Assembly (NCBI RefSeq): GCF_024347295.1
Contig: NZ_AP025459.1
Location: forward strand, 1,240,001 to 1,304,000
DNA from: Vibrio artabrorum
GTDB taxonomy: Bacteria > Pseudomonadota > Gammaproteobacteria > Enterobacterales > Vibrionaceae
Direction of reading: 5' to 3'
Length of the DNA stretch: 64,000 nucleotides
Shown: one piece after another, positions 36,951 through 46,019 of the stretch
How positions within the stretch are numbered: the first letter of the stretch is position 1
Layout: every line of letters starts with the position of its first letter
The notes under the pieces: generated by a model
The model's input: only the letters and a program-made list of their open reading frames with translations
Databases searched by the model: none
What the model was told of the DNA's origin: nothing
Position numbers and translations under genes: made by a program

Positions 36951-37703
36951 TGCAAAAATATTACCACCAAAGACAGAGTGGAATTTTTGAGAAATACTTT
37001 GGCTGTGCTGAGAGATTTCATCGATCAAATCTCGATAATAATTTGATTGATATTGAAACTCTTCACCAAGCGTCGCAGTTTTTCGCTTGAACTCTTCAAT
37101 GTCAAATACGCCACTAGGTTCTGAGTCGTGAGCAAACTTATCACTACTTAGCATCGCCATAACCATCCCAAACATCTCGTATTGAGAACACAATGCATCA
37201 TATTCTTTTCGTTGAGCTTTTGAAAGCTGCTCAACATGCCGAGAGCGTCTAGAGTTAATTGGTTCAATGTACTGAAAAAATGTATCAATGGCTTCAAATA
37301 TTTTTGGGCAAAAATATTTTATATACCAAAGTTTAAAATATCTTTGTTGAAACTCAGCGTAAGTAAAGGCAACTATATTTGTATTGTTTATGTAGCTAAG
37401 CGCACCTTCTTGAAACCCCTCCTTAGAAACTAAAATTCCAATATGACCACCAGTTTCCTGTAGAACTGTTGTGAATGAGTGAACTACATGCTGAGCTACG
37501 GGCTTACCCCAGTTTTTGCACTCTATAATGTACTTTATTTGCTCTACGCTATTTCGATCAACTCCATAGACATCAATTTCCACACTTCCCCGAGGCGTTT
37601 TGATTTTTTTCTCAAGTTCAGCACTAATACCTACTTCATTGAGGATTTTGCAAACTCCAATCTGCAAGTCTTTCCAATTACTTGGTTTTGGGTCTTCGAT
37701 CAT
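36948..37703 (-). CDS. Mrr-type restriction endonuclease-like protein
   Basis: The protein has 251 residues. GSVEIDVYG (E42, D44) then IIECKNW (E61-x-K63) form the PD-(D/E)XK core of the Mrr_cat family. The C-terminal 120 residues are helical and have no recognised DNA-binding motif. No methyltransferase is linked, so a type IV-like or signal-activated nuclease is more likely than a classical R-M enzyme. Confidence 0.8.
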   Translation of the reverse strand: MIEDPKPSNWKDLQIGVCKILNEVGISAELEKKIKTPRGSVEIDVYGVDRNSVEQIKYIIECKNWGKPVAQHVVHSFTTVLQETGGHIGILVSKEGFQEGALSYINNTNIVAFTYAEFQQRYFKLWYIKYFCPKIFEAIDTFFQYIEPINSRRSRHVEQLSKAQRKEYDALCSQYEMFGMVMAMLSSDKFAHDSEPSGVFDIEEFKRKTATLGEEFQYQSNYYRDLIDEISQHSQSISQKFHSVFGGNIFA

Positions 37704-37722
37704 AACGAAATCCTATTTTGCA

Positions 37723-37844
37723 TAACGCCCAATTAAGGGGTGAGCAACGCTAGCACCCAACCTAAAGCATTGTACCGTAACCACTAGATTTGAAGTAGAA
37801 GCAAAAATGCCAAGCGTTGGGAATCCCTCTTAAATTGTTTGTTA
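37723..37844 (-). repeat. attC site
   Basis: TAACGCCCAATTAAGGGGTGAG ... ATTGTTTGTTA. Confidence 0.85.
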
Positions 37845-38267
37845 GGTTTGTGCCTCGAAGCTCATTAGGTGATAACTTTCATGCCCTTTTTCGACTGTCT
37901 CTTGGATTGTGAATCCTTGAGAAATGTAAAAGTCGGTAGCATTGGCATTTTTAACAAGACTTTTGAGACTCAAGCTATTGCTTACTTTTTTTGCATGGTT
38001 CAATAATTTTAAACCGACACCTCGTTTAAGGTGTTGTGGACTAACAAACAGATGATGAATGAAGTTTTCAGAACTCCAAATGGAGATAAAACCAACAACT
38101 ATGCCCTGCTCTACAGCAACCCAAATTTCTTCACCATCAGTATCTTTAGCAAAGTCTGTCAGACAATATGCAGTTGTATCAATGAAAGAAAAAGTAGTGA
38201 CTCTGGATTCCAAGTAAATCCTTGCTGTAGCTTCATAATGATGAGGTTGAAACCTGATAATTTCCAT
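37842..38267 (-). CDS. GNAT N-acetyltransferase
   Basis: The protein has 141 residues. LFVSPQHLKRGVGLKLLNHA is the acetyl-CoA-binding segment, and ATDFYISQGFTI the C-terminal motif. No strong ribosome site is visible. Confidence 0.8.
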   Translation of the reverse strand: MEIIRFQPHHYEATARIYLESRVTTFSFIDTTAYCLTDFAKDTDGEEIWVAVEQGIVVGFISIWSSENFIHHLFVSPQHLKRGVGLKLLNHAKKVSNSLSLKSLVKNANATDFYISQGFTIQETVEKGHESYHLMSFEAQT

Positions 38268-38285
38268 GAACTTGCCTTAAAAACC

Positions 38286-38405
38286 TAACGCTTTGCTAAG
38301 TGGCTAACAAACCTACCACCTAACCCAATTTGAGCACCTTAATCACAAAACTAAACCGAACCGAAAATGCCAAGCGTTTGTTAGTCCGTCTTAAGCGCTT
38401 TGTTA
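38286..38405 (-). repeat. attC site of the A/B-family type
   Basis: Matches 19288 except for a CTTTGC start instead of CTAAGC. Confidence 0.85.
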
Positions 38406-38416
38406 TGTGAATTTTA

Positions 38417-38824
38417 TCAGCGTACATCCTGACAAAAACGAAACAAGTAACCATCAGGGGTTTGAGCTATAAATTGCTTTTGAGTTACCACCGAATCTCC
38501 GCACTGATAAGACTTAGATTCCAGAGGCAAATATATCGAATCCAATGATTGCTCACGTACACGAGCATAAATGCGCTCAATATCCGCGACATCCCATTGA
38601 AAGTTAACCCCTCTACCTAAAGGTGCTTCAAATTTACCAGGAACCCACTTGCGACTATTACCATCAATTCCCTCCAGCATGATATCTACGCCGTCGAGAG
38701 TTAAGTAAGCAAACTTTTCGTCAATACGTTCATACTTTAGAGCAAAGCCTAACACATTGATAAAGTAAGATTTACTAACATCCATATCGAAGCAATATAA
38801 TTCTGGCACTACTCGTAATGTCAT
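38417..38824 (-). CDS. VOC-family protein, bleomycin-resistance-like (copy 2)
   Basis: The 135 residues are the same as at 19419-19826, and the flanking cassette sequence to both attC tags is also the same. This is a recent duplication within one array, 19 kb apart. Confidence 0.82.
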   Translation of the reverse strand: MTLRVVPELYCFDMDVSKSYFINVLGFALKYERIDEKFAYLTLDGVDIMLEGIDGNSRKWVPGKFEAPLGRGVNFQWDVADIERIYARVREQSLDSIYLPLESKSYQCGDSVVTQKQFIAQTPDGYLFRFCQDVR

Positions 38825-38840
38825 AATTTCCCTATTCACA

Positions 38841-38962
38841 TAACGCCGCGTTAAGTAGTGAGCAACGCCACCACGAAACCTAACCATACCATCTTAAACA
38901 CAAAACCTAACGATGGAATGAAAAATGCCAAGCGTTGGGAATCTGTCTTAAACGCCTTGTTA
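38841..38962 (-). repeat. attC site
   Basis: TAACGCCGCGTTAAGTAGTGAG ... CGCCTTGTTA. Confidence 0.85.
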
Positions 38963-39040
38963 TATTTATCTCAAGCCTCCCTAGGGAATTAAAAGGCACA
39001 TTGTTATACTGAACGCCCTGTTGGAATGCAGATTTTTCAC

Positions 39041-39937
39041 ATGAATAGATTGATTACGTTGACTGAAGAACGCCTAACTAAAGCCAAAACACCCAAAGGG
39101 GGGTATAGCAAAGCCCAATTACAAGTGCTTGGCGTAAACTGGCCCCCAACTGGCGGGTGGAAGAAACGTTTGATTGGAAAGAAAGTTACGCTATATCGAT
39201 TTATCGAATTTGTAAGGGCAAGCAGAAACAAGAGTTACCTTAACGAAATTGAAACGCTACTCCCAACATTGGTTCCGCCTGTTGACTACCTTGAACGGAA
39301 TAAATCGGTAGCTAAAACTCAAATTACGCATAAGAAGAATCTAAGTAAGAAAGAGTTAAAACGTGAGCGCACAGCTGAAAAGAAAGCAAACCTAGCGCTC
39401 GAACGAGAATCTAAAATCCGAACCTATGGCATACAATTATGCATAAACGCTTTATTCGAAAAGGCAGATAAGACACTACACTACGTTGAGAAGCAATTTC
39501 TACATTCTTTGTCGCAGCAAAATGGTAGTTTAATTCCAAGTAGTGAAGTTTCACGTCTTTATCGAACTATGAAAAAACATGGCTTAGTACTGACTAGAGC
39601 CAATAGCGGAAACATCACACTATCTGGTTTCACGATGGCGAGTAAGATACAGCGAGCTCAATTGCTTTACGTTATTAGGCAAAGCGGGACGAACTATTGC
39701 AAAATAGGTATAAGCAAAGACCCTAAGAAACGTCTGCGTGACATGCAAACCTCTAGCCCAACAAAGCTGAAACTATCACTAGTCTTCGAAACGAAGAAGA
39801 ACGCCATCAAGTTGGAAAAGAGTTTACATAAAGCATTTCACAAACAGCGCGCAAACGGCGAGTGGTTTCTAGACATTTCGGACGAGAAAGTCATTGAAAC
39901 TATCGCAGATAGAGGAACTGTGAAAAAAGTTTTATAA
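39041..39937 (+). CDS. GIY-YIG (T5orf172/MUG113-like) protein
   Basis: The protein has 298 residues from the ATG at 39041 (MNRLITL); an ATG five codons earlier is possible. The N-terminus ITLTEERLTKAKTP...GGYSKAQLQVLGV is a conserved leader seen in related proteins. The C-terminal domain (about 200-290) has LYVIRQSGTNYCKIGISKDPKKRLRDMQTSSP and ANGEWFLDI, the T5orf172 form of the GIY-YIG nuclease fold. It reads against the array; a TATACT at 39005-39010 may be its -10. Confidence 0.82.
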   Translation: MNRLITLTEERLTKAKTPKGGYSKAQLQVLGVNWPPTGGWKKRLIGKKVTLYRFIEFVRASRNKSYLNEIETLLPTLVPPVDYLERNKSVAKTQITHKKNLSKKELKRERTAEKKANLALERESKIRTYGIQLCINALFEKADKTLHYVEKQFLHSLSQQNGSLIPSSEVSRLYRTMKKHGLVLTRANSGNITLSGFTMASKIQRAQLLYVIRQSGTNYCKIGISKDPKKRLRDMQTSSPTKLKLSLVFETKKNAIKLEKSLHKAFHKQRANGEWFLDISDEKVIETIADRGTVKKVL

Positions 39938-39959
39938 ACCTGAAACCATGCGAGAAATA

Positions 39960-40050
39960 TAACGCCGCATTAAGGTGTGAGCGGCGCTTGGCTATACTTG
40001 AGCGAAGCGAAACTGCCAAGCGTTGCGAATCACTCTTAAATGCTTTGTTA
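39960..40050 (-). repeat. attC site, short 91-bp type
   Basis: Same as 18748 over its whole length; here it serves a truncated helicase-like gene. Confidence 0.85.
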
Positions 40051-40064
40051 GTTGCCTGGCCCCA

Positions 40065-40355
40065 TTACTTTAAGATAGAAAGGCATCTATTCAATACAGG
40101 CTTATTAGCTATTATAACTAATTTCAAGCGCTTTCTAGTTCGTGTGATATTTTGAAATAGCATTTTAACAGAGTTATAGTATGTTCTTGATTGGTATATC
40201 AGCATACCGTTAGCATCGTATGTAAAAAATTCGTCAATAACAACTGCTACATTATCAAACTCTTGACCGATAACTGTATGGGAGGTTTTACTTGCGACAT
40301 TAGCATACGATTGGTGGTGTTCTGCGTTGTACTGCGATGGTGTCAACTTCAAAAC
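40065..40355 (-). pseudogene. C-terminal remnant of a helicase-like (DUF2075/UvrD-type) gene cut by IS3
   Basis: About 95 codons remain before the stop. SHTVIGQEFDNVAVVID and MLFQNITRTRKRLKLVIIAN resemble the last motifs of superfamily 1 helicases (V and VI, with the arginine finger region TRTRKRL). The frame runs open into the IS end; the ATPase part is missing. Confidence 0.7.
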
Positions 40356-40417
40356 TGATCCGCACCAAAAGTTTTGGACACTGAGTTAAGTGAGTACAAT
40401 CACTAACGAGGTGAACA

Positions 40418-40702
40418 ATGACAACTAAGAAAATACGAATCAAACATGCTCCTGAATTTAAAGCTGAAGCACTTAAGTTAGCAGAGAAAGTGGGGGTCGC
40501 TGCGGCTGCACGGCAGCTATCGTTATATGAATCCCAGATCTATGGATGGCGTAAAGCCGTCAAAAAAGACGCGAAAGTCAGTGATAGAGAAAGAGAGCTC
40601 GCCACCGAAAATGCCAAACTCAAACGATTATTGGCAGAGCAAGCTGAAGAGCTAGATATCGTAAAAAAGGCCGCCACCTACTTCGCGAAAAATCTAAAGT
40701 AG
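40418..40702 (+). CDS. IS3-family OrfA, helix-turn-helix protein
   Basis: The protein has 94 residues and differs from copy 1 by a few substitutions (KIRIKHAPEF, ELATENA). The A AAA AAG slip site is at 40663-40669. Confidence 0.9.
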   Translation: MTTKKIRIKHAPEFKAEALKLAEKVGVAAAARQLSLYESQIYGWRKAVKKDAKVSDRERELATENAKLKRLLAEQAEELDIVKKAATYFAKNLK

Positions 40703-40716
40703 ATTGCTATGAGTTT

Positions 40717-41568
40717 ATGCTCAAACACCTTATGCAATATAGGATTGTCCGTATGGCTAAGGTGTTTGGGGTTTCTCGAAGTGGGTTTTATTACTGGATT
40801 GATAATCGCAATAAAGTCACTCAACGAAACGAGCACCGCAAGCAACTTGATATCAAAGTTCGCGAAGTCTTTGATGATAAAAAGGAACGTGATGGTGCAA
40901 GGCGTATTCAAAAAGAACTTGAAGAAAATGGTAATAAGCACGATGTAAAAACCATCGCCGCGAGCATGAAGCGTCAGGGACTCGTTGCGAAGGCCGCCCG
41001 TAAGTTCAAAAGCACGACAGACAGTAAGCATAGGCTTCCCGTTGCCCCGAACTTGCTTGACCAAGACTTTAATGCGACAGCCCCAAATCAAAAATGGGCT
41101 GGAGATATCACCTATCTCGCGACTAGCGAAGGCTGGATGTATTTAGCTGTTATTATCGACCTGTATTCACGGCAAGTCGTTGGTTGGTCAATGAGTACAA
41201 GAATGACCGCAACTCTTGTCTGTGATGCGCTATCAATGGCTTTGTTCCGCAGAGGCATGCCAGAAGGAATGATTATCCATAGTGATAGAGGCAGCCAATA
41301 TTGCTCAAAAGACTACCGAGACTTAATCGCAGCTCATAATTTAAAACAAAGTATGAGTAGGAAGGGAAATTGCTGGGATAACGCCTGTGTTGAAAGCTTT
41401 TTCCACACAATGAAAGTAGAAGCCATCCAATACGAGCCGATAATGACGCGAGAAGAGATGCGCCAAGCGCTTTTTGAATATATCGAAGTTGATTATAATC
41501 GAACAAGAAGGCACAGTGCTCTTGGGTATCTAAGCCCAGTTAACTTTGAAAAACAATATGTCGCTTAA
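40717..41568 (+). CDS. IS3-family OrfB, DDE transposase
   Basis: The protein has 283 residues with one visible substitution relative to copy 1 (FGVSRSGF for FGISRSGF). The frame is open upstream through the slip site in -1 relative to OrfA, as expected for OrfAB production. Confidence 0.9.
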   Translation: MLKHLMQYRIVRMAKVFGVSRSGFYYWIDNRNKVTQRNEHRKQLDIKVREVFDDKKERDGARRIQKELEENGNKHDVKTIAASMKRQGLVAKAARKFKSTTDSKHRLPVAPNLLDQDFNATAPNQKWAGDITYLATSEGWMYLAVIIDLYSRQVVGWSMSTRMTATLVCDALSMALFRRGMPEGMIIHSDRGSQYCSKDYRDLIAAHNLKQSMSRKGNCWDNACVESFFHTMKVEAIQYEPIMTREEMRQALFEYIEVDYNRTRRHSALGYLSPVNFEKQYVA

Positions 41569-41598
41569 TGCGGTGTCCAGTCTGACTGGAGCAGATCA

Positions 41599-41679
41599 AT
41601 CCTCTCTACAACATGGGTTTGAACAAAATCCACCACACAGACTCCACAACATTTTTATGTCTTTTGTACTTATTGCCAA
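41599..41679 (-). pseudogene. 5-prime remnant of a cassette gene cut by IS3
   Basis: A TTG start (41679) with AAAGGAG six bases upstream opens 27 codons (MAISTKDIKMLWSLCGGFCSN...) that run into the IS. The start resembles proteins beginning RDRKLLWGR...GRCSFP, some with HNH nuclease domains. It is unrelated to the helicase remnant on the other side. Confidence 0.6.
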
Positions 41680-41707
41680 AATAAACTCCTTTTTACATTG
41701 AAACACT

Positions 41708-42175
41708 TAACGCTTTGCTAAGTGGCTGGCAAAGCACTCAACCAGAAGCAACGCACCTTAATCATTAAACTCATTGGAACTGAAAATGCCAAGCGTTGCC
41801 AGTCCATTTAAGCAATTTGTTATGAAAAGGCGCTAAACCGTGCCACTTAACTCAATGCCAACGCCCTAGCCTCTGAAATAAGCGCCGACTGCTGGCCCAC
41901 AATGATTACCTGAAAGTCACTCCAAGCAAACGCAAAAAGTGAGGAAACAAAGAAGTGCCGAACGATAAACTCACGGTGAAGATAATTGCCACAACTCGAT
42001 CTAGTTTTAGAGCATAAAGTCACATGGCATATTATTCTTTCGACATATCCCAATAGGCTTAAAAGCAAAGGAAACAGCAAGATTTAAGCCTAAGAGGATT
42101 TTAATTAGATGGTAGAAAAGCACAGCCTTTGAAGAACAAAACCACCTACAAAAAGATACGTTAACAGCAGCTTCA
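41708..42175 (-). repeat. 468-bp gene-poor cassette, family C, copy 2
   Basis: Hairpin reads GGCGC / GTGCC, keeping pairing by a wobble. The 77-codon frame is intact here. Confidence 0.8.
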
Positions 42176-42295
42176 TAACGCCCTGTTAAGGGGTGAGCAA
42201 CGCAATACCGAAGCCGCCGCATACCACCTTAAACACTAAAGCCAACGCATAGTGAGAATGCCACGCGTTGCGAATCCCTCTTGAACAGTTTGTTA
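42176..42295 (-). repeat. attC site
   Basis: TAACGCCCTGTTAAGGGG ... ACAGTTTGTTA. Confidence 0.85.
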
Positions 42296-42754
42296 TAAGC
42301 ACATTTTTGCGTAAACAACTGTACTATCTAACTCGCCAGATGGTAAGCGTCTTGCGTTGGCTAAATGAGCTTCAAGCTTGTAGCCACAACGCTTGGCTAC
42401 TAACTGACTCCTGAGATTTGAACCAGCCATTTTTATTTCGACTCGTTGAGCCGACTTATTGATAAAAGCAAATTGCTCTACCAACCCAATAGCTTCACTC
42501 ACATAGCCCAAACCAGTTTTTGATGTTTTCAACCAATAGCCAATCTCAAAGTAAGGCACACTCTTGTCTCTGACAATAAAACCAATTGCACCTACAAACA
42601 TTCCAGTTTCTTTTTCGATGATATTGAACCAGAACTCATCTGAAACCCAAGGCAAAAATTGAGAAAGTTCACGCCTAGATTCATCTATCACTTGATACAT
42701 TGCATCTGCATATTTTAATGATGGTGGAACCAATTCTAGCCTTTCACTTTCCAT
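42293..42754 (-). CDS. GNAT N-acetyltransferase (RimJ/RimL-like), internally shortened
   Basis: The protein has 153 residues from the ATG at 42754 with AGGAG five bases upstream. It opens SERLELVPPSLKYADAMYQ and has TSKTGLGYVSEAIGLVEQF and NLRSQLVAKRCGYKLEA. After ELSQFLPWVSDE the usual 20-30 residue helix before the beta strand is missing (it goes straight to FWFNIIEKE), which may be an in-frame deletion that impairs function. Confidence 0.78.
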   Translation of the reverse strand: MESERLELVPPSLKYADAMYQVIDESRRELSQFLPWVSDEFWFNIIEKETGMFVGAIGFIVRDKSVPYFEIGYWLKTSKTGLGYVSEAIGLVEQFAFINKSAQRVEIKMAGSNLRSQLVAKRCGYKLEAHLANARRLPSGELDSTVVYAKMCL

Positions 42755-42782
42755 CTGGACTCCTGTTGATTGCACGTGCTTA

Positions 42783-43298
42783 TAACGCTAAGCTAAGTGG
42801 CTAACAAACTTACCACTCACCTCAATTTGAGCACCTTAATCACAAAACTAAACCGAACCGAAAATGCCGAGCGTTTGTTAGTCCGTCTTAAGCGTTTTGT
42901 TAGTTTGCTACCGCGATAAACCCAAGGTTTAGCGCCAAGGTGCTGAATTGACAACCAAACTACTGGCTTTGAATGCAGATGTAAAATTGAAAACTACGAA
43001 TATCAAATTCACACAACAAAACGGGCTTGGCTAAGAAGACTTTCATAGATGCCGATAACCGCAAATGCAATTTTCAATGCTCACACTTAACTTTCAAAAC
43101 CAAAGAAGCAGCGCGCAAGAACATTGAGAAATGAATCTTACTAACACGGAAGAAATGAGTAACACGGAAGCCAATTAACCGAAAAACGGGCTACGCGAGA
43201 TACCTATTTCGATGAAAAGTCTTTGGGAAATAACAGGTGTATAGCTAGAACGCAGAACCCAGCTTTTAGACCAAAACGCTTTTCTGCCCTTTGCAAAC
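42783..43298 (-). repeat. A/B family copy 13 (type A, pA-dA, 516 bp)
   Basis: Has GCCGATAACCGC in place of GCCGACAACCGC. Confidence 0.85.
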
Positions 43299-43846
43299 TA
43301 ACGCTAAGCTAAGTGGCTAACAAACTTACCACCTAACCCAATTTGAACGCCTTAATCACAAAACCAAACCAAACTGAAAATGCCGAGCGTTTGTTAGTCC
43401 GTCTTAAGCGTTTTGTTAGTTTGCTACCGCGACAAATCCAAGGTTTAGCGCCAAGGTGCTGAATTGACCACCAAACTACTGGCTTTGAACGCAGATGTAA
43501 AATTGAAAACGACAGAACTCAAAACCAACCAACAAAACGGGCTTGGCTAAGAAGCGACATGCGCCGACCAACTACGGTTTGAAGGACTAGAACTGGCAAA
43601 GGATTCGTTCGATGAACTAAACAGCCAAGTGCGACAAAACCTGTTGAGAGCAATTTAGCCGCAACAAAAAAGAAACCACACCAAATAACGTGGCGAAACA
43701 GTTAGAACCCGTAAACGACTAACCCACCACAAACACTTCCCACATAGTGCCACCGGAAAGTTCGTGAGATTAGAAAACGAACAGGTGTATAGCTAGAACG
43801 CAAAACCCAGCTTTTAGACCAAAACGCTTTTCTGCCCTTTGCAAAC
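43299..43846 (-). repeat. A/B family copy 14 (type B, pB-dB, 548 bp)
   Basis: Distal segment reads CGCCGACCAACTACGG, intermediate between copies 9 and 20. Confidence 0.85.
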
Positions 43847-43965
43847 TAACGCCCAATTAAGTAGTGAGCAACGCTACCACGTAGCTAAACCATTGTGCCG
43901 TAAACACTAAAGCTGATTCAAACTGAAAATGCCGAGCGTTGCGAATCTGCTTGAATTGCTTGTTA
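43847..43965 (-). repeat. attC site
   Basis: TAACGCCCAATTAAGTAGTGAG ... ATTGCTTGTTA. Confidence 0.85.
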
Positions 43966-44439
43966 TGACTCAATTCTTGATAGACGTTCTTCGACTTCTT
44001 CTTCATCAAACTCTTCGATTGCAAAGATTCCTTTCAGGCACTTCATACTGCCCAATAAGACAAATATTCCAGCTACCGAACCGAATAAGGAAAAGTAAGA
44101 TATTAGACAAAATGTAGCAACAATTGATAACCAAACGCCTATACCCGCTACAAAGTTCAAACGTGACCGGAAAAGTACACGGTAAAGTGTTTTTGGGTAT
44201 GCCTTGTAATTGACGATGGTCATCAGCGTAAACAGTGAAGCCCCCAAAGATAATGCATATGAGAAAATCGACACTCTGATCCAATTCGACTGAAATAATT
44301 CCAAATTCGAGCTCGCGCTCAATAAAGCCAGAAAAAACGCAAAACACCCAGCACATATAGCTGAATAACACCAAACCATATAGTTTAGATGTTCGATTGA
44401 GTAGAACTTCTTATCTGAGTTTTTCCTGTAAATATACAT
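43963..44439 (-). CDS. Four-helix membrane protein, unknown
   Basis: The protein has 158 residues with GAGG upstream. Helices lie at about 20-42, 54-76, 94-115 and 118-134; the tail is strongly acidic (EEFDEEEVEERL). No family recognised. Confidence 0.6.
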   Translation of the reverse strand: MYIYRKNSDKKFYSIEHLNYMVWCYSAICAGCFAFFLALLSASSNLELFQSNWIRVSIFSYALSLGASLFTLMTIVNYKAYPKTLYRVLFRSRLNFVAGIGVWLSIVATFCLISYFSLFGSVAGIFVLLGSMKCLKGIFAIEEFDEEEVEERLSRIES

Positions 44440-44466
44440 TTAGTACCTCGAACTCTCTCTGAGTCA

Positions 44467-44558
44467 TAACGCCCACTTAAACGGACGGAAATAGTTGGCT
44501 AAAATTGTGAGGAACGAACAATAGCCAGCTGTTGACGTTCCGTTTAAAGTGCTTGTTA
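44467..44558 (-). repeat. attC site, short unusual type
   Basis: TAACGCCCACTTAAACGGACGG ... AAAGTGCTTGTTA, 92 bp; arms ACGGACGG and GACGTTCCGT are unlike other sites here. Confidence 0.75.
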
Positions 44559-44849
44559 TAAGGCACTTTCGTCAATTATTTTGAACTGCTTCGATACTGA
44601 AAGTGCCAGTATGACTGCCAAAATTAGTATTATTATTACTCGTATACTCATTGAAGGAACCAACGATTCAAGTAAAGTGAAACTCAACGCTGATGAACCG
44701 CCAACAAACATACCTAAAAACGTTCGTCTTTGTGTCCATCCGATCAGAGCTGAACATTGTGTACAGCGATACCTTGTCCTGTTTGCACTAAATAAAAACC
44801 AACTAAGTGCAATCTTCTGCTGACAATTAGGGCACTCTCGATGCTTCAT
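44556..44849 (-). CDS. Zinc-ribbon membrane protein
   Basis: The protein has 97 residues. C6-x2-C9 and C29-x2-C32 form a compact N-terminal zinc ribbon (RECPNCQQK, YRCTQCSAL), followed by two membrane helices (about 44-64 and 69-86). The layout of a cytoplasmic zinc ribbon tethered to the membrane is common but the role is unknown. Confidence 0.7.
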   Translation of the reverse strand: MKHRECPNCQQKIALSWFLFSANRTRYRCTQCSALIGWTQRRTFLGMFVGGSSALSFTLLESLVPSMSIRVIIILILAVILALSVSKQFKIIDESAL

Positions 44850-44874
44850 ACTAAATCAAACTCCATGTGACTTA

Positions 44875-45391
44875 TAACGCTAAAGCTAAGTGGCTAACAA
44901 ACCTGCCACCCACCTCAATTTGAACACCTTAATCACACAACTAAACCGAACCAAAAATGCCAAGCGTTTGTTAGTCCGTCTTAAGCGTTTTGTTAGTTTG
45001 CTACCGCGATAAACCCAAGGTTTAGCGCCAAGGTGCTGAATTGACCACCAAACTACTGGCTTTGAACGCAGATGTAAAATTGAAAACGACAGAACTCAAA
45101 ACCAACCAACAAAACGAGCTTGGCTAAGAAGACTTTCATAGATGCCGACAACCGCAAATGCAATTTTCAATGCTCACACTTAACTTTCAAAACCAAAGAA
45201 GCAGCGCGCAAGAACATTGAGAAATGAATCTTACTAACACGAAAGAAATGAGTAACACGGAAGCCAATTAACCAAAAAACGGGCTACGCGAGATGCCTAT
45301 TTCGCAGAAAAGTCTTTGGGAAATAACAGGTGTATAGCTAGAACGCAGAACCAAGCTTTTAGACCAAAACGCTTTTCTGCCCTTTGCAAAC
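44875..45391 (-). repeat. A/B family copy 15 (recombinant pB-dA, 517 bp)
   Basis: attC carries the extra A (GCTAAAGCTAAG). Confidence 0.85.
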
Positions 45392-45514
45392 TAACGCCCA
45401 ATTAAGGGGTGAACAACGCCTTCACCCAAACCTAAAGCATTGTGCCATAAACACTTAATTTGAAGTAGAACCAAAAATGCCAAGCGTTGGGAATCCCTCT
45501 TAAATTGCTCGTTA
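45392..45514 (-). repeat. attC site
   Basis: TAACGCCCAATTAAGGGGTGAAC ... ATTGCTCGTTA; right core has one change. Confidence 0.85.
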
Positions 45515-45985
45515 TAAATATTTTTCGTAGCACTGTTCAAGCTGAACTTGCCCCCAAAGTTCGCACTCTTTCTCATGGATTAATTGAAATCCATTTTTGA
45601 TATAGAGTGACTTTGAAACAGCTAAACCTGCAACTGTCCAAAGGACTACTTTGGAATAGTTTTCCTCAAGACAAAAGCTAAGTGCCTGCTTAATTAGAGT
45701 TTTTCCTAAACCTTTTCCGCGAGCCTTTGGATCTACTGAGAACCACCGAAGTTGAGCTTCAGTATTTGAGTTTTCACAAATACAAATCGTGCCGACCAAT
45801 TCACCATCCATACGGGCCAACCAAATCTTCTCTCGTTTACCATTACGTTTTGCAAACTGAGCTAGAGGCTCTGCAACGTATGCTTCAAAGGTAAAGTCAT
45901 AGCCATACTCTTTCGAGTAAAGTAAGCCATGCTGCTTAACGATATGACCTAAGTCTCCTGGTTCTAATGTATTGCTAATTATCAT
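45512..45985 (-). CDS. GNAT N-acetyltransferase
   Basis: The protein has 157 residues from the ATG at 45985, with GGGAGC upstream; the longer frame translates attC. RWFSVDPKARGKGLGKTLI is the acetyl-CoA segment, and LYIKNGFQLIHEKE the C-terminal one. The first 14 codons plus leader recur as a remnant beside IS3 copy 1. Similar to GNAT domains fused to MarR regulators, without the MarR part. Confidence 0.83.
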   Translation of the reverse strand: MIISNTLEPGDLGHIVKQHGLLYSKEYGYDFTFEAYVAEPLAQFAKRNGKREKIWLARMDGELVGTICICENSNTEAQLRWFSVDPKARGKGLGKTLIKQALSFCLEENYSKVVLWTVAGLAVSKSLYIKNGFQLIHEKECELWGQVQLEQCYEKYL

Positions 45986-46019
45986 TACTGCTCCCTCGCG
46001 ATGATTTTGACTGTATTTA

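Larger units (their letters stand above)
40356..41598 (+). mobile_element. IS3-family element, copy 2
   Basis: The element is 1243 bp, opposite in orientation to copy 1 and nearly identical. Flanks AAC and ATC give no target duplication; both sides are truncated genes of different kinds. Confidence 0.9.

Noticed and set aside
22682..41598. Inversion of the 23.9-40.3 kb segment between the two oppositely oriented IS3 copies
   Set aside because: attC sites inside and outside the segment all point the same way, so the segment has not been flipped.
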